A stretch of DNA of 64,000 nucleotides, taken from positions 124,001 to 188,000 of the forward strand of contig NZ_VJVZ01000013.1 of assembly GCF_007097145.1 (NCBI RefSeq). The letters run 5' to 3'. Source of the DNA: Flavobacterium zepuense (GTDB lineage: Bacteria; Bacteroidota; Bacteroidia; Flavobacteriales; Flavobacteriaceae). A program made the position numbers and the translations under genes. Of this stretch, positions 1 to 8,089 are shown piece by piece. The stretch's first letter is position 1. Each line of letters opens with the position of its first letter. The notes beneath the pieces are model-generated. The model was given only the letters and a program-made list of their open reading frames with translations. It was not told the DNA's origin and ran no database searches.

Positions 1-284
1 ACCTGATACACAAATGGGGAACCGACCTGAGTGCCTACCGCAAGCTCCTGGTGCGCCCGGTGCGCGACTTTGGCAGCCTGTTATTCACTCTGGCTGTTGT
101 AAGCCTGCTCCTGTCGCTATTCATCACAGAGGTATTATTTACCGGCGATAAAACCGACCAGTTCCTGCTCATTGCATTCCTGTTTACATTTAAATCGGTT
201 TGTGGGGTAGCACTTTATTATTGCTTCTGGAAAGGCAAAAGCTTTAATACTGCTATTTGGGATAGCGAGTTTAGTAATAGATAA
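1..284 (+). CDS. C-terminal fragment of a membrane protein, 5' end outside the window
   Basis: The frame is open from base 3 and stops at 282-284, so only about the last 93 residues are present. A GTG at 51 could be mistaken for a start, but coding continues upstream of it. The fragment has a charged stretch followed by two hydrophobic segments (roughly bases 69-140 and 159-230) and a short polar tail, as in the end of a polytopic inner-membrane protein. A basic stretch just before the first membrane segment is reminiscent of the end of membrane-bound family 2 glycosyltransferases, but the catalytic part is missing and this is only a guess. Confidence 0.6.
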   Translation, partial: LIHKWGTDLSAYRKLLVRPVRDFGSLLFTLAVVSLLLSLFITEVLFTGDKTDQFLLIAFLFTFKSVCGVALYYCFWKGKSFNTAIWDSEFSNR

Positions 285-298
285 GCTGTTTTGGGTTT

Positions 299-388
299 CC
301 ATTTCGACCGCAGGGAGAAATCTCAAAAACGTCCATTAAAAGCTAAATTTAAAGATTTCTCCACTCCTCTGCATTCCGGTCGAAATGG
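299..388. repeat. Inverted repeat, family E (CATTTCGACCG...GGTCGAAATG)
   Basis: Left arm 299-323 and right arm 353-388 are imperfect reverse complements sharing CCATTTCGACCG and AGAAATCT, with an AT-rich loop. Together with the next entry this fills the 343-base gap 285-627, in which I see no gene. Very similar sequences recur in Bacteroidetes intergenic DNA from memory; no search was run. Confidence 0.7.
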
Positions 389-412
389 AATAGCGTACTG
401 CTCTTCAGGTAC

Positions 413-600
413 GTCTTCGCGAGGCACGAAGCGATCCTACAGCAGATATTAAAATACTGTGTGTCATTCTGAGCGCAGTGCAACGAAGTCGAAGAATCTT
501 CATAGGGTTTCTCACATCTCTGCTTCCCGAGTGAGATTGCCGCGCTACATTGCATTTCGCTCGCAATGACCGGCTCTTGGAAAAATCGTAACCGCTAATC
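413..600. repeat. Composite of family A dispersed repeats
   Basis: Three related pieces lie in a row: 413-436 (TTCGCGAGGCACGAAGCGAT type), 462-499 (TGTCATTCTGAGCGCAGTG... ending in GAAGAATCT) and 531-575, which reads inward GTGAGATTGCCGCG and outward CGCTCGCAATGACCGG. The last ends in the same ATTGCATTTCGCTCGCAATGA block found inverted at 6961-6985. A trailing CTGCGACT motif near 607-615 matches the tails of the copies at 6931 and 40748. Short reading frames here are by-products of the repeat. Confidence 0.7.
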
Positions 601-627
601 TCCTGCAAACTGCGACTAAAAACTGTC

Positions 628-2217
628 CTACTTCTTCTCTGCTAAAACAGCCTTTACCATATTATCCTCTTTAAGGATCATTTCGTAGTAAGCCTTTTCG
701 CTTAAAAGCTGCCTGCAAAACTCGGCAGCAAGGTAGTGCTTAACGCGGGCGTTGTATTTATCAAGTTTAAATACCAGGCCGTTGCTCAGCAAATATTTAT
801 TAAAGGCATGAAAGTACTTATCGCCGGTAATAACCTTATCGGTTATTTGTACGGCGTTTAGTCCCGCAAAGCCTATACGGTCTTTATCCAGCTGTTCAAA
901 AACAAAATAGCTCACAATGCCGCTTTGCATAATTTGTGCCAGGCTCTCATCGCCGTGTTTGCCTTCAAGCGGAACAAACACATCGGGCATAATACCGCCA
1001 CCACCGTAAACGGTACGGCCTTTTATGGTTTTAAATTTAAGGGTGTCGGCTATTTTAATACTGTCGGCAGCATACAGCTCGCCGCTTTCATAACGCTTCT
1101 GGAAGTCGTTATAATACTCCTCACCGCCATTGGCATAGCTGCGTTGGATAGACCTGCCCGACGGCGTGTAATAACGCGCTACGGTAAGGCGTACAGCACT
1201 GCCATCGCCTAAGGGCATTTCGCGCTGCACAAGACCCTTACCAAATGACCTGCGGCCCACAATCGTGCCCCTATCGTTATCTTGTATGGCACCGGCTAAT
1301 ATCTCACTGGCCGAAGCGCTGTTCTCGTTTATCATTACAAACAATTTGCCGGTTTCAAAAATGCCCTCGCCACTGGCTTTGGTTTCATCAACACGGCCTT
1401 TTTTGTTCTTGGTTTTTACAATAAGCTGGCCTTTGGTTAAAAACTCATCGGCAATTTCTACGGCCTTTTCAAGGTAGCCGCCGCCATTATCCCTAAGGTC
1501 TATAATGATGGATGTTGCGCCTTGTTTTTTAAGGTCGGATAATGCCTTGTGAAATTCGTCGCCGGTAGTTTCGGCAAAACGGTTTACCTTAATGTAGCCC
1601 GTTGTAGTGTTGGCCATAACGGCGGCATCTACACTTTTAATAGGCACAACATCGCGGGTTAGGTTAACCTTAAATTGTTTTTTTGTGCTTTTTCTAAAAA
1701 CGGTAAGCGTAAGTTTAGAACCCTCTTCGCCCTTAAGTTTAGAAAAAAGCGTATCGTTAGGCAGCTTGCGGCCAAACAGCTTGTAGTTATCGGCATATAA
1801 AATACGGTCGCCCGCCTTAATGCCTGCCTTATCGCTTGGCCCGCCGGGAACCGGTTTTATAACCGCCACCGAGTCTTTATACATATAAAAGTTTACGCCA
1901 ATGCCCACAAAGTCGCCACGCATGCTTTGCTCTACCTGCTCCATCTCTTCTTTATTAATGTAAACCGAGTGCGGGTCCAGCTTTTCGAGTATGCTGTTAA
2001 CGGTAAGGTCTACAATAGAGTCGGTATTTACATCATCCACATACTCGTTATCAATAAAATCCATAAGCTTGTTAAGCTTGCTTTTATTAGAGCTGGATGT
2101 CATGCCCAGGCCCATGCTGCTGCCGTTGTTGGGAAAGTTAAGTATGCTGCCAAGCACCAGGCCAACAGCCATGGCAAGTGCCACGATAATGGGTATGTAT
2201 AAACGTTGTATTTTCAT
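628..2217 (-). CDS. S41 family C-terminal processing peptidase (CtpA/Prc type)
   Basis: A 529-residue periplasmic serine protease of the carboxy-terminal processing family. Residues about 7-27 form an uncleaved-looking signal anchor. A PDZ domain spans about 100-190 (GIGVNF, then PGGPSDKAGIKAGD). The S41 core follows, with the family motif SASASE at 300-305 and SFGKG at 324-328. By alignment with known CtpA enzymes the catalytic Ser-Lys dyad should be S302 and K327. The C-terminal ~150 residues are helical and not recognised. It starts 3 bases after the dCMP deaminase stop, so the two are probably cotranscribed. Substrates cannot be read from sequence; the family trims or degrades envelope proteins. 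Confidence 0.93.
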   Translation of the reverse strand: MKIQRLYIPIIVALAMAVGLVLGSILNFPNNGSSMGLGMTSSSNKSKLNKLMDFIDNEYVDDVNTDSIVDLTVNSILEKLDPHSVYINKEEMEQVEQSMRGDFVGIGVNFYMYKDSVAVIKPVPGGPSDKAGIKAGDRILYADNYKLFGRKLPNDTLFSKLKGEEGSKLTLTVFRKSTKKQFKVNLTRDVVPIKSVDAAVMANTTTGYIKVNRFAETTGDEFHKALSDLKKQGATSIIIDLRDNGGGYLEKAVEIADEFLTKGQLIVKTKNKKGRVDETKASGEGIFETGKLFVMINENSASASEILAGAIQDNDRGTIVGRRSFGKGLVQREMPLGDGSAVRLTVARYYTPSGRSIQRSYANGGEEYYNDFQKRYESGELYAADSIKIADTLKFKTIKGRTVYGGGGIMPDVFVPLEGKHGDESLAQIMQSGIVSYFVFEQLDKDRIGFAGLNAVQITDKVITGDKYFHAFNKYLLSNGLVFKLDKYNARVKHYLAAEFCRQLLSEKAYYEMILKEDNMVKAVLAEKK

Positions 2218-2220
2218 GTA

Positions 2221-2652
2221 TTATATCTGGTCCAGATCCGGAACGCACTCTACCTGTACACCGGCCTTTCTAAGAAACTCAAGCCCTGAGTTGTCTTTGT
2301 ATTCCGTTTGGTAAACCACCCTTTTAATGCCGCTTTGGTGTATTAACTTGCTGCAGTCTTTACAGGGCGAAAGGGTAATGTACAGCGTAGCGCCTTCGCA
2401 CGATTGTGTTGAACGGGCAACTTTTAATATGGCGTTAGCTTCGGCATGCAGCACATACCACAGGGTAAGGTTGTTTGCATCTTCGCAGCTGTTCTCAAAA
2501 CCCGATGGTGTCCCGTTATAACCGTCGGATATTATCATCCTGTCTTTTACAATAATTGCGCCAACTTTTTTGCGCTCGCAATAGGATAGCTGTCCCCACT
2601 CGCGTGCAATGCGTAAATAAGCCCTGTCGTATTTATTTAATTTCTCTTTCAT
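2221..2652 (-). CDS. dCMP deaminase (ComEB-like zinc deaminase)
   Basis: A 143-residue cytosolic deoxycytidylate deaminase, converting dCMP to dUMP for dTMP synthesis. The zinc/catalytic signature is complete: HAEAN with H69 and the proton-shuttling E71, and PCKDC with C97 and C100. The N-terminal portion carries the NGTPSGF substrate-loop motif typical of dCMP deaminases. It sits between the hupE-like gene (54 bases upstream) and the S41 peptidase (3 bases downstream). With nrdAB, dGTPase and tdk it makes this window rich in deoxynucleotide metabolism, although the genes are not in one operon. Confidence 0.92.
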   Translation of the reverse strand: MKEKLNKYDRAYLRIAREWGQLSYCERKKVGAIIVKDRMIISDGYNGTPSGFENSCEDANNLTLWYVLHAEANAILKVARSTQSCEGATLYITLSPCKDCSKLIHQSGIKRVVYQTEYKDNSGLEFLRKAGVQVECVPDLDQI

Positions 2653-2706
2653 GTGTGTAAAGCCTGCCTAAGATAAGGTAGCAGGCGTATTTGCTGCGTT
2701 AAAAAA

Positions 2707-3294
2707 TTACCAAATTTCGCTTTCAATTATCATGGGTACCACCACCCCCGCCACAAATGCCGATGTTACCAAAAGCCAGTCGCGGCGCTGCACCTTAAAA
2801 AATCCCTGTAGTATAAACGATAGTACCAGTACCGTGAACACTACCGCAAGCTGTGCGGCCTCTATGCCCATGGCAAACTCCAGTAATGGTGCCAGTTTAC
2901 TATCAGTACCGCCTATAATTATTTTAAAATAGTTAGAAAAGCCCAGGCCGTGTATTACCCCAAAGAAAAGGGTGGTTAAGGCTATAAAATTTATGTTGCT
3001 GTCTTTAGCCGCTTTTTTACTCCACTTAATAATATTATACAGCGCGGTTATAAGTATGGTAATGGGGATAAGGAATTCTACAAAGGTGCTGTCTATATGC
3101 ACTACGCCATATACAGCCAGTATGAGGGATATGGTATGCCCAACAGTAAAAAGGGTGGCCAATACCAGCACGTTGCGCCAGTCTTTAAAGGTGTAGGGCA
3201 CGGTTAACGCCATTAAAAACATAACATGGTCATACCCGCCCAGGTTGAGCACATGGGTAAGGCCTATTCTAAAATACAACCAAAATTCGGGCAT
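2707..3294 (-). CDS. HupE/UreJ family membrane protein
   Basis: A 195-residue polytopic membrane protein with about six hydrophobic segments. The family's conserved histidines are present: GLTHVLNLGGYDHVMFL near the N-terminus, GHTISL in the second helix and GVIHGLGFSN in mid-protein. HupE and UreJ proteins are associated with nickel handling for hydrogenase or urease, but no hydrogenase, urease or nickel gene is visible here, and many Bacteroidetes carry this family as an orphan. Metal transport is therefore family inference only. First gene of the presumed hupE - dCMP deaminase - peptidase unit. Confidence 0.85.
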   Translation of the reverse strand: MPEFWLYFRIGLTHVLNLGGYDHVMFLMALTVPYTFKDWRNVLVLATLFTVGHTISLILAVYGVVHIDSTFVEFLIPITILITALYNIIKWSKKAAKDSNINFIALTTLFFGVIHGLGFSNYFKIIIGGTDSKLAPLLEFAMGIEAAQLAVVFTVLVLSFILQGFFKVQRRDWLLVTSAFVAGVVVPMIIESEIW

Positions 3295-3425
3295 TGTAAG
3301 GGTGTAAAGCTTAAGTAAGCTGTAAAATTACTATTTTTTATAAAATAAAGCCCCTTAGTTTGCGGCATACTACTGCGTTAAAGCAAAATGTTACTTAAAA
3401 ATTATTAATAACTTAAATATAAAAT

Positions 3426-3433
3426 TATCTTTG
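3426..3433 (+). promoter_or_regulatory. -7 promoter element TATCTTTG
   Basis: A perfect TAnnTTTG lies 23 bases before the ATG at 3457. A TTG codon at 3442 in the same frame would leave almost no leader, so the ATG is preferred as the start. No clear -33 TTG is seen. Confidence 0.7.
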
Positions 3434-3456
3434 CCAAAATTTTGAATTACTCTACT

Positions 3457-3888
3457 ATGTCCATTTCAGATCTATTTGATAGCGGTTTTAAAGACAGGAA
3501 TAAAGGCCACTTTGCCTCAATTGTAAGGGTTGCCATGGAAAACGGCCACCTGAGTGAAGAAGAACGCTTGTTTTTAGATGTACTTGCCAAAAGGCTTGAG
3601 ATATCGGGACAAGAATACAAAGAGATCCTTGCTAACCCCAAGGCATACCCTATTAACCCTCCTTACCTGCACGTGCAGCGTTTAGAGCGCCTTTACGACC
3701 TTTCGCGCATGGTATATGCCGATCATGTATTGGGCCCGAAACAAAAAGAAATACTTACACGTTTTGCACTGGCGCTGGGCTTTACCCCGGGTAACGTACA
3801 GTACATTGTAGATAAATCGCTTTCGCTACTGGTTATGAATGTAGACAGCGACACCTTTGTTTACGAAATGCAACACATGAATAAATAA
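3457..3888 (+). CDS. TerB-like tellurite-resistance-domain protein
   Basis: About 143 residues, all helical and cytosolic, with acidic and hydrophobic heptads resembling the TerB fold (HLSEEERLFLDVLAKRL, then a second half with GPKQKEILTRFALALGF). TerB-fold proteins are small metal-linked or stress-linked modules; the exact role is unknown and no other ter gene is nearby, so a tellurite function should not be assumed. ATG 3457 is chosen over the upstream TTG because of the promoter position. The gene stands alone and is followed by a strong terminator. Confidence 0.75.
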   Translation: MSISDLFDSGFKDRNKGHFASIVRVAMENGHLSEEERLFLDVLAKRLEISGQEYKEILANPKAYPINPPYLHVQRLERLYDLSRMVYADHVLGPKQKEILTRFALALGFTPGNVQYIVDKSLSLLVMNVDSDTFVYEMQHMNK

Positions 3889-3893
3889 GAAAG

Positions 3894-3920
3894 AAACCCT
3901 CCCGAAACGGAGGGTTTTTT
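3894..3920 (+). terminator. Rho-independent terminator
   Basis: A 9-bp stem (AAACCCTCC/GGAGGGTTT) with a six-base loop is followed by a T run, directly after the TerB-like stop codon. Confidence 0.9.
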
Positions 3921-3934
3921 ATTGGGTATTTTTA

Positions 3935-4004
3935 GCCACGAATTACACTAATTCTCACAAATTATAGAACTTTAAAAATTAGTGCAATTTGTGTAATTCG
4001 TGGC
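3935..4004. repeat. Inverted repeat, family C (GCCACGAATTACAC...)
   Basis: Left arm 3935-3963 and right arm 3977-4004 are near-perfect reverse complements sharing GCCACGAATTACAC and CACAAATT-type blocks. A diverged copy lies at 23382-23432. It sits between convergent genes (TerB-like and fbp). Confidence 0.8.
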
Positions 4005-4040
4005 CTACTTTATAAACTTTAAGACTTTCAAACTTTCGAC

Positions 4041-5048
4041 TTAAACGTATTTCGCCATAAACTCCTCCGCCTTATTTACCATATTGTAACTTCCGCAGAA
4101 GAACGGAACGCGCTGGTGCAGCTCGGTAGGTTTAATTTCCATGATGCGTCCAAAACCGTCTGATGCTTTGCCGCCGGCCTGCTCGGCAATAAACGCCATA
4201 GGGTTGCATTCGTATAGCAGTCTAAGCTTGCCATTAGGCGCTTTAGAGCTGGTAGGGTACAGGTAAACACCTCCTTTTATCATGTTACGGTGAATATCGG
4301 CCACAAGGCTGCCTATGTAGCGCGACGTATAGGGGCGGTTCTCTTCCTCGCGCTGGCAGTATTTAAGGTAATCCTTAACCCCCTGCGGAAAATGTACGTA
4401 GTTGCCTTCATTAACCGAATATATAGTACCGTCTTTAGGAAACTGCATGTTGGGGTGGCTCAGGTAAAATGTACCAATGGCCGGGTTAAGCGTAAAGCCG
4501 TTAACGCCGTGCCCCGTAGTATATACAAGCATGGTACTGGTGCCGTAAATTACGTAACCGGCCGCCACCTGGGCATCGCCGGGCTGTAAAAAATCATCAA
4601 TTGTTACGGGAGTGCCTATGGGTGTTACGCGCCTGTAAATAGAAAAAATAGTACCTACAGATACGTTTACATCGATGTTGCTCGACCCGTCCAGCGGATC
4701 CATAAGCACCACATATTTGTTGTTATGGCACTCATCTTTACCTTTAATGGTAATAAAATCATCGTTCTCCTCACTGGCAATACCGCATACAATTTCGCGG
4801 TTAATAAGGGTCTCCATAAAGGTGTCGTTAGCAAAAACATCCAGCTTTTGCTGATCTTCTCCCTGTATATTCTGTGCGCCAAAGGCACCGGTAATGTCTA
4901 CCAGGCCGGCCTGGTTTACCTTGTAGTTAACCACTTTTGCGGCAAGGCGTATCGAGTTGATAAGTCGGGAGAGCTCTCCGGAAGAATATTTAAAGTCTTC
5001 CTGCTTCTCAATAATAAATTCTCCAAGGGTTTTGTTTCTTTCTTCCAT
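4041..5048 (-). CDS. fbp: Class 1 fructose-1,6-bisphosphatase
   Basis: About 335 residues. The enzyme hydrolyses fructose-1,6-bisphosphate to fructose-6-phosphate in gluconeogenesis and needs Mg2+. The metal and substrate signature DPLDGSSNID is intact at about residues 117-126, preceded by the conserved GIASEEND block; downstream are the YTSRYIGSLVADIHR and LYECNPMAFIAEQAGGKASDG blocks of the class 1 family. A GTG at 5078 would extend the frame by 10 residues, but it coincides with a promoter-like GATATTTG (5078-5085 read on this strand), so ATG 5048 with a ~29-base leader is preferred. Divergent from the GNAT gene. Confidence 0.95.
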   Translation of the reverse strand: MEERNKTLGEFIIEKQEDFKYSSGELSRLINSIRLAAKVVNYKVNQAGLVDITGAFGAQNIQGEDQQKLDVFANDTFMETLINREIVCGIASEENDDFITIKGKDECHNNKYVVLMDPLDGSSNIDVNVSVGTIFSIYRRVTPIGTPVTIDDFLQPGDAQVAAGYVIYGTSTMLVYTTGHGVNGFTLNPAIGTFYLSHPNMQFPKDGTIYSVNEGNYVHFPQGVKDYLKYCQREEENRPYTSRYIGSLVADIHRNMIKGGVYLYPTSSKAPNGKLRLLYECNPMAFIAEQAGGKASDGFGRIMEIKPTELHQRVPFFCGSYNMVNKAEEFMAKYV

Positions 5049-5136
5049 TACGAAATCGTTATAGTTGGGTTGTGGCACAAATATCGAAATTTTTGTGATA
5101 TGAAAATAATTTATTAATTAGCAATGTTTTTGCGCG

Positions 5137-5144
5137 TATTTTTG
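5137..5144 (+). promoter_or_regulatory. -7 promoter element TATTTTTG
   Basis: A perfect TAnnTTTG lies 18 bases before ATG 5163. It falls inside the in-frame upstream extension from 5124, arguing that translation starts at 5163. Confidence 0.7.
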
Positions 5145-5162
5145 CTCCCAAAATTTAGTGTA

Positions 5163-5636
5163 ATGCACATCCGTAAAGGAACCGAAGATGATATGCCCGC
5201 CGTGCTGGAACTGATTAAGGAACTGGCAGCTTTTGAAAATGAACCCGATGCCGTGGTAGTAACCGTAACTGACTTGGTTGCCGATGGCTTTGGCGAGAAT
5301 CCGCTATTCCAAACCTTTGTTGCTGAGGTGGATGGTGTAATAGTTGGCATGGCGCTTTTTTATTACCGCTACAGCACCTGGAAAGGAAAAACCATACATT
5401 TGGAAGATCTTATTGTTACCGAGGCTATGCGTGGCACCGGTGCCGGCAGTGCGCTGTACAAAGAAATTATAAAGTATGGCAAAAGCATTGGCGTGCGCCG
5501 TATAGAGTGGGCCGTTTTAAACTGGAACACGCCTGCCATTGAGTTTTACGAGCGCAGTGGCGCTACCATTTTTAACGACTGGCGCACCGTACAGATGGAT
5601 GAGCAGGGCATTACACAATTTACACTTAGCCTATAA
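5163..5636 (+). CDS. GNAT family N-acetyltransferase
   Basis: About 157 residues forming a complete single GNAT fold. The acetyl-CoA-binding motif A is seen as TEAMRGTGAGSALYKEI (R/Q-x-x-G-x-G/A pattern), followed by the NWNTPAIEFYERSGA motif B typical of spermidine/diamine-acetyltransferase-like members. Acceptor substrate unknown: family resemblance suggests a polyamine or amino-acid amine, but this is not decided by sequence. Aspartate kinase begins 34 bases downstream on the same strand without its own visible TAnnTTTG, so the two may be cotranscribed. Confidence 0.88.
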   Translation: MHIRKGTEDDMPAVLELIKELAAFENEPDAVVVTVTDLVADGFGENPLFQTFVAEVDGVIVGMALFYYRYSTWKGKTIHLEDLIVTEAMRGTGAGSALYKEIIKYGKSIGVRRIEWAVLNWNTPAIEFYERSGATIFNDWRTVQMDEQGITQFTLSL

Positions 5637-5670
5637 TAATTACCCTATATAAAGAATAATAGCGTTACAG

Positions 5671-6927
5671 ATGAAAGTATTTAAATTTGGAGGTGCATCG
5701 GTTAAAGATGCCGATGGTATTAAAAATGTATACAGCGTGCTGCAGCAGGTGGGCCACGAAGATGTGCTTGTGGTAATAAGCGCAATGGGCAAGACCACTA
5801 ATGCTTTTGAGGTGGTTATAAAGAACTACTTTGATAAGTCGGCGGAGTTGCAGGCATCGATCCAGGAGGTTAAAAAGTACCACAACCAAATACTTATGGA
5901 CTTGTTTGACGACGAAAAACATGCTGTGTTTGCCGCCGTTACCAAAATTTTTACCGATCTGGAAAGCTTCCTTAAAAATAATAAGTCGCCTAACTACAAC
6001 TTTGTGTACGATCAGGTGGTAAGCCTTGGCGAGGTAATTTCTACCTGTATTGTGAGCCACTACTTTAACCACGTAGGCCTTAAAAACCAGTGGCTGGATG
6101 TGCGCGAACTTATTAAAACCGATAACACCTACCGTGATGCTATTGTAGACTGGGAGTCTACCCAAAAAAATATAACTAAAAGCGTAAAGAAAAAAACGCT
6201 TAACATTACCCAGGGCTTTTTAGGTAGCGATGAAAATAACTTTACTACCACACTGGGCCGTGAAGGATCGGATTATACAGCCGCAATTTTTGCCTACTGC
6301 CTTAATGCTGAAAGCGTAACCATTTGGAAAGACGTACCGGGAGTGCTTAACGCCGACCCGCGTTATTTTGAGAATGCCATACTGCTTAACCAAATATCGT
6401 ACCGTGAGGCCATAGAGCTTGCGTTTTACGGGGCTACGGTTATTCACCCAAAAACATTGCAGCCACTGCAAAAAAAGGAGATCCCTCTTTTTGTAAAATC
6501 ATTTGTAAACCCGCTGTTGCCGGGTACAAGCGTGAGCAAGGGTGCCGATTTAGAGCCCCACTCGCCGTGCTTTATCGTTAAAAAGAACCAGCTGCTTATA
6601 TCGCTGTCATCGTTAGATTTTTCTTTTATCATGGAAGAGAACATCAGCGAGATCTTTATGCTGCTGCACAAGTTTAAAATTAAAGTAACGCTTATCCAGA
6701 ATACAGCGATAAGCTTCTCGGTTTGCGTAGAAGATAAATTTGGCAACTTTGCCGAGCTTAAAAGTGTACTTTCTAAAAAATTCCATGTTACGTACAACGA
6801 TAACGTGTCGCTGTACACCATCCGCCATTTTAATGAAAAATCAGGCGATGCCGTTGCTAAAAACAAAGTGGTATTGGTAAGGCAGGTAAGCAGGGAAACA
6901 TTGCAGCTTGTAACTAAAGAAGCGTAG
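5671..6927 (+). CDS. lysC: Monofunctional aspartate kinase
   Basis: 418 residues. Phosphorylates aspartate, the first step toward lysine, diaminopimelate, threonine and methionine. The amino-acid-kinase domain shows KFGGASV at 5-11, GREGSDYTA at 196-204 and WKDVPGVLNADPR near 219-231; a C-terminal ACT-type region covers about 300-418, where allosteric amino acids bind in the family. There is no homoserine dehydrogenase domain, so this is not a ThrA fusion. The ACT region is less conserved than usual, so the effector cannot be predicted. The next pathway enzyme, asd, is 41 kb away. Confidence 0.93.
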   Translation: MKVFKFGGASVKDADGIKNVYSVLQQVGHEDVLVVISAMGKTTNAFEVVIKNYFDKSAELQASIQEVKKYHNQILMDLFDDEKHAVFAAVTKIFTDLESFLKNNKSPNYNFVYDQVVSLGEVISTCIVSHYFNHVGLKNQWLDVRELIKTDNTYRDAIVDWESTQKNITKSVKKKTLNITQGFLGSDENNFTTTLGREGSDYTAAIFAYCLNAESVTIWKDVPGVLNADPRYFENAILLNQISYREAIELAFYGATVIHPKTLQPLQKKEIPLFVKSFVNPLLPGTSVSKGADLEPHSPCFIVKKNQLLISLSSLDFSFIMEENISEIFMLLHKFKIKVTLIQNTAISFSVCVEDKFGNFAELKSVLSKKFHVTYNDNVSLYTIRHFNEKSGDAVAKNKVVLVRQVSRETLQLVTKEA

Positions 6928-6930
6928 GAT

Positions 6931-7198
6931 AGTTTACAGTCGCAGTCTCAGGAGCCTGTCTTTGCGAGCGAAATGCAATGTAGCGCGGCAATCTGTTATC
7001 GAGTGAGTCTATATCGTTGAGAATAACATGAATGCTCCGCAAGGTTGATTTATAAAGATTCCAGGAATTGACTATACAAAAAAAGCAACTCATTTAATTG
7101 AGTTGCTTTTTTGTATGCATTCGTTTTGTGTGGGATTGCCACATTCTGATGCGCTTAATTTGCAATGACAGGCAACTGAAAACTGTGACTGCGACTTG
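6931..7198. repeat. Family A composite repeat with CAGTCGCAGT tails
   Basis: The left end 6931-6995 reads AGTTTACAGTCGCAGTC, then GAGCCTGTC, then a TTTGCGAGCG...GCAATCT block. The right end 7130-7196 reads back GGGATTGCC...TTGCAATGACAGGC and then CTGAAAACTGTGACTGCGAC. The two ends are imperfect reverse complements, giving a 268-base element with ~65-base terminal arms and a terminator hairpin inside it. The same tail plus core arrangement occurs at 40748-40877. Confidence 0.75.
7079..7112. terminator. Bidirectional terminator hairpin
   Basis: A perfect 14-bp stem with A-tract and T-tract ends and loop TTTAAT lies between convergent genes (lysC and the FAD protein), and should act in both directions. 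Confidence 0.88.
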
Positions 7199-7201
7199 TG
7201 T

Positions 7202-7822
7202 TTAAGCCGTTGCCTGTTTAGGTACGCTATCGTGCGATTGCGTGTGCTTACCGTCGTTCCATAAACTCAGGATATCAGCTCCTACGGCAGCACCGCTACC
7301 GGCAGCAATAGCAAGCTGACTCCTTGTACCTGCAAGGGTACCGGCAACATAAATGCCTTCGGTAACCACATGGTCGTTATTGGTAAGCTGTATGCGGTTT
7401 TTCTCCGGCATTGCTTTTTTGTGCGGCTCAATATATTGCATAAGGCCTTCAATGTCAAAACTATTAGCTGATCCTATTGCCACAATAAACATTTTAGTTT
7501 GGTAAGTGCCTTTGTTAGTGGTAACGGTAAAGTTTCCGGGAGTACCGGTAATGCTCATTACTTTTTCGGTTGGCAATTGTTCTACAAGGGGGTAGGCGGT
7601 AGCAAGGTGCTCCAGGCTGGTTTGCATAATTTCTTGGCCTGTAGTGCCCGGTGCAATACCATAAGCATTATTGTAAAGTCCGTTTTGTAATGAAGAAGCT
7701 TTCTGGTGGATAAAGATGCCCACTTTTTTGCCTTCGCCATAAGCACGGGTTAGGCCAGAGCCTAAAATAAGAGCGCAGGAAACACCGGCAACGCCGCCTC
7801 CTGCAATAAGTACATCAAACAT
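7202..7822 (-). CDS. Minimal FAD-binding protein related to thioredoxin reductases
   Basis: 206 residues. An N-terminal dinucleotide-binding motif GGGVAG (residues 8-13) and a C-terminal GIYVAGTLAG...AIAAGSGAAVGADIL motif match the FAD domain of thioredoxin-reductase-like flavoproteins. The length is about two thirds of the usual ~310, and neither the redox-active CxxC nor a second GxGxxG NAD(P)H domain is present. It may therefore be an FAD domain that needs a partner, or a sensor. It is last in a unit with the small membrane protein (12 bases upstream) and possibly marC. Confidence 0.75.
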   Translation of the reverse strand: MFDVLIAGGGVAGVSCALILGSGLTRAYGEGKKVGIFIHQKASSLQNGLYNNAYGIAPGTTGQEIMQTSLEHLATAYPLVEQLPTEKVMSITGTPGNFTVTTNKGTYQTKMFIVAIGSANSFDIEGLMQYIEPHKKAMPEKNRIQLTNNDHVVTEGIYVAGTLAGTRSQLAIAAGSGAAVGADILSLWNDGKHTQSHDSVPKQATA

Positions 7823-7834
7823 ATATAAAGTATT

Positions 7835-8029
7835 CTATTTTGTTTTCTCGTCTATGCTTTGGGCACTTTTAAAAATTAAAAGGATACATATAGCACATAA
7901 AGAGGCTATAATGCCTATTAACGCTACAACGCTATTGCCTTCCAGTAAGTTGCTGAAATCAAGTTGCGTTACGTTAAAGATTGTTAGCCCTAATGCAAGG
8001 ACTATAAGGATGTAAATAAACGTTTTCAT
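7835..8029 (-). CDS. Small two-helix membrane protein, unknown
   Basis: 64 residues with hydrophobic segments at about 4-22 and 34-53 and a charged cytosolic tail. Not recognised. Its position 12 bases before the FAD protein, in the same direction, suggests cotranscription and perhaps membrane recruitment of that protein; this is inference. Confidence 0.65.
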   Translation of the reverse strand: MKTFIYILIVLALGLTIFNVTQLDFSNLLEGNSVVALIGIIASLCAICILLIFKSAQSIDEKTK

Positions 8030-8089
8030 TATAATATATCTTAAGGTGATATAGACTATTTTATGGCAATAAAATTAAAAAAGATAATG

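Noticed and set aside
405..608. Minus-strand frames of 67-68 codons
   Set aside because: Located within repeats; overlapping frames with unrelated composition and no initiation signal.
3442..3456. TTG start for the TerB-like gene
   Set aside because: It is 8 bases after the promoter element; ATG 3457 is better placed.
5066..5165. Extended starts for fbp (GTG 5078) and GNAT (ATG 5124)
   Set aside because: Both overlap or precede the promoter elements of their own genes.
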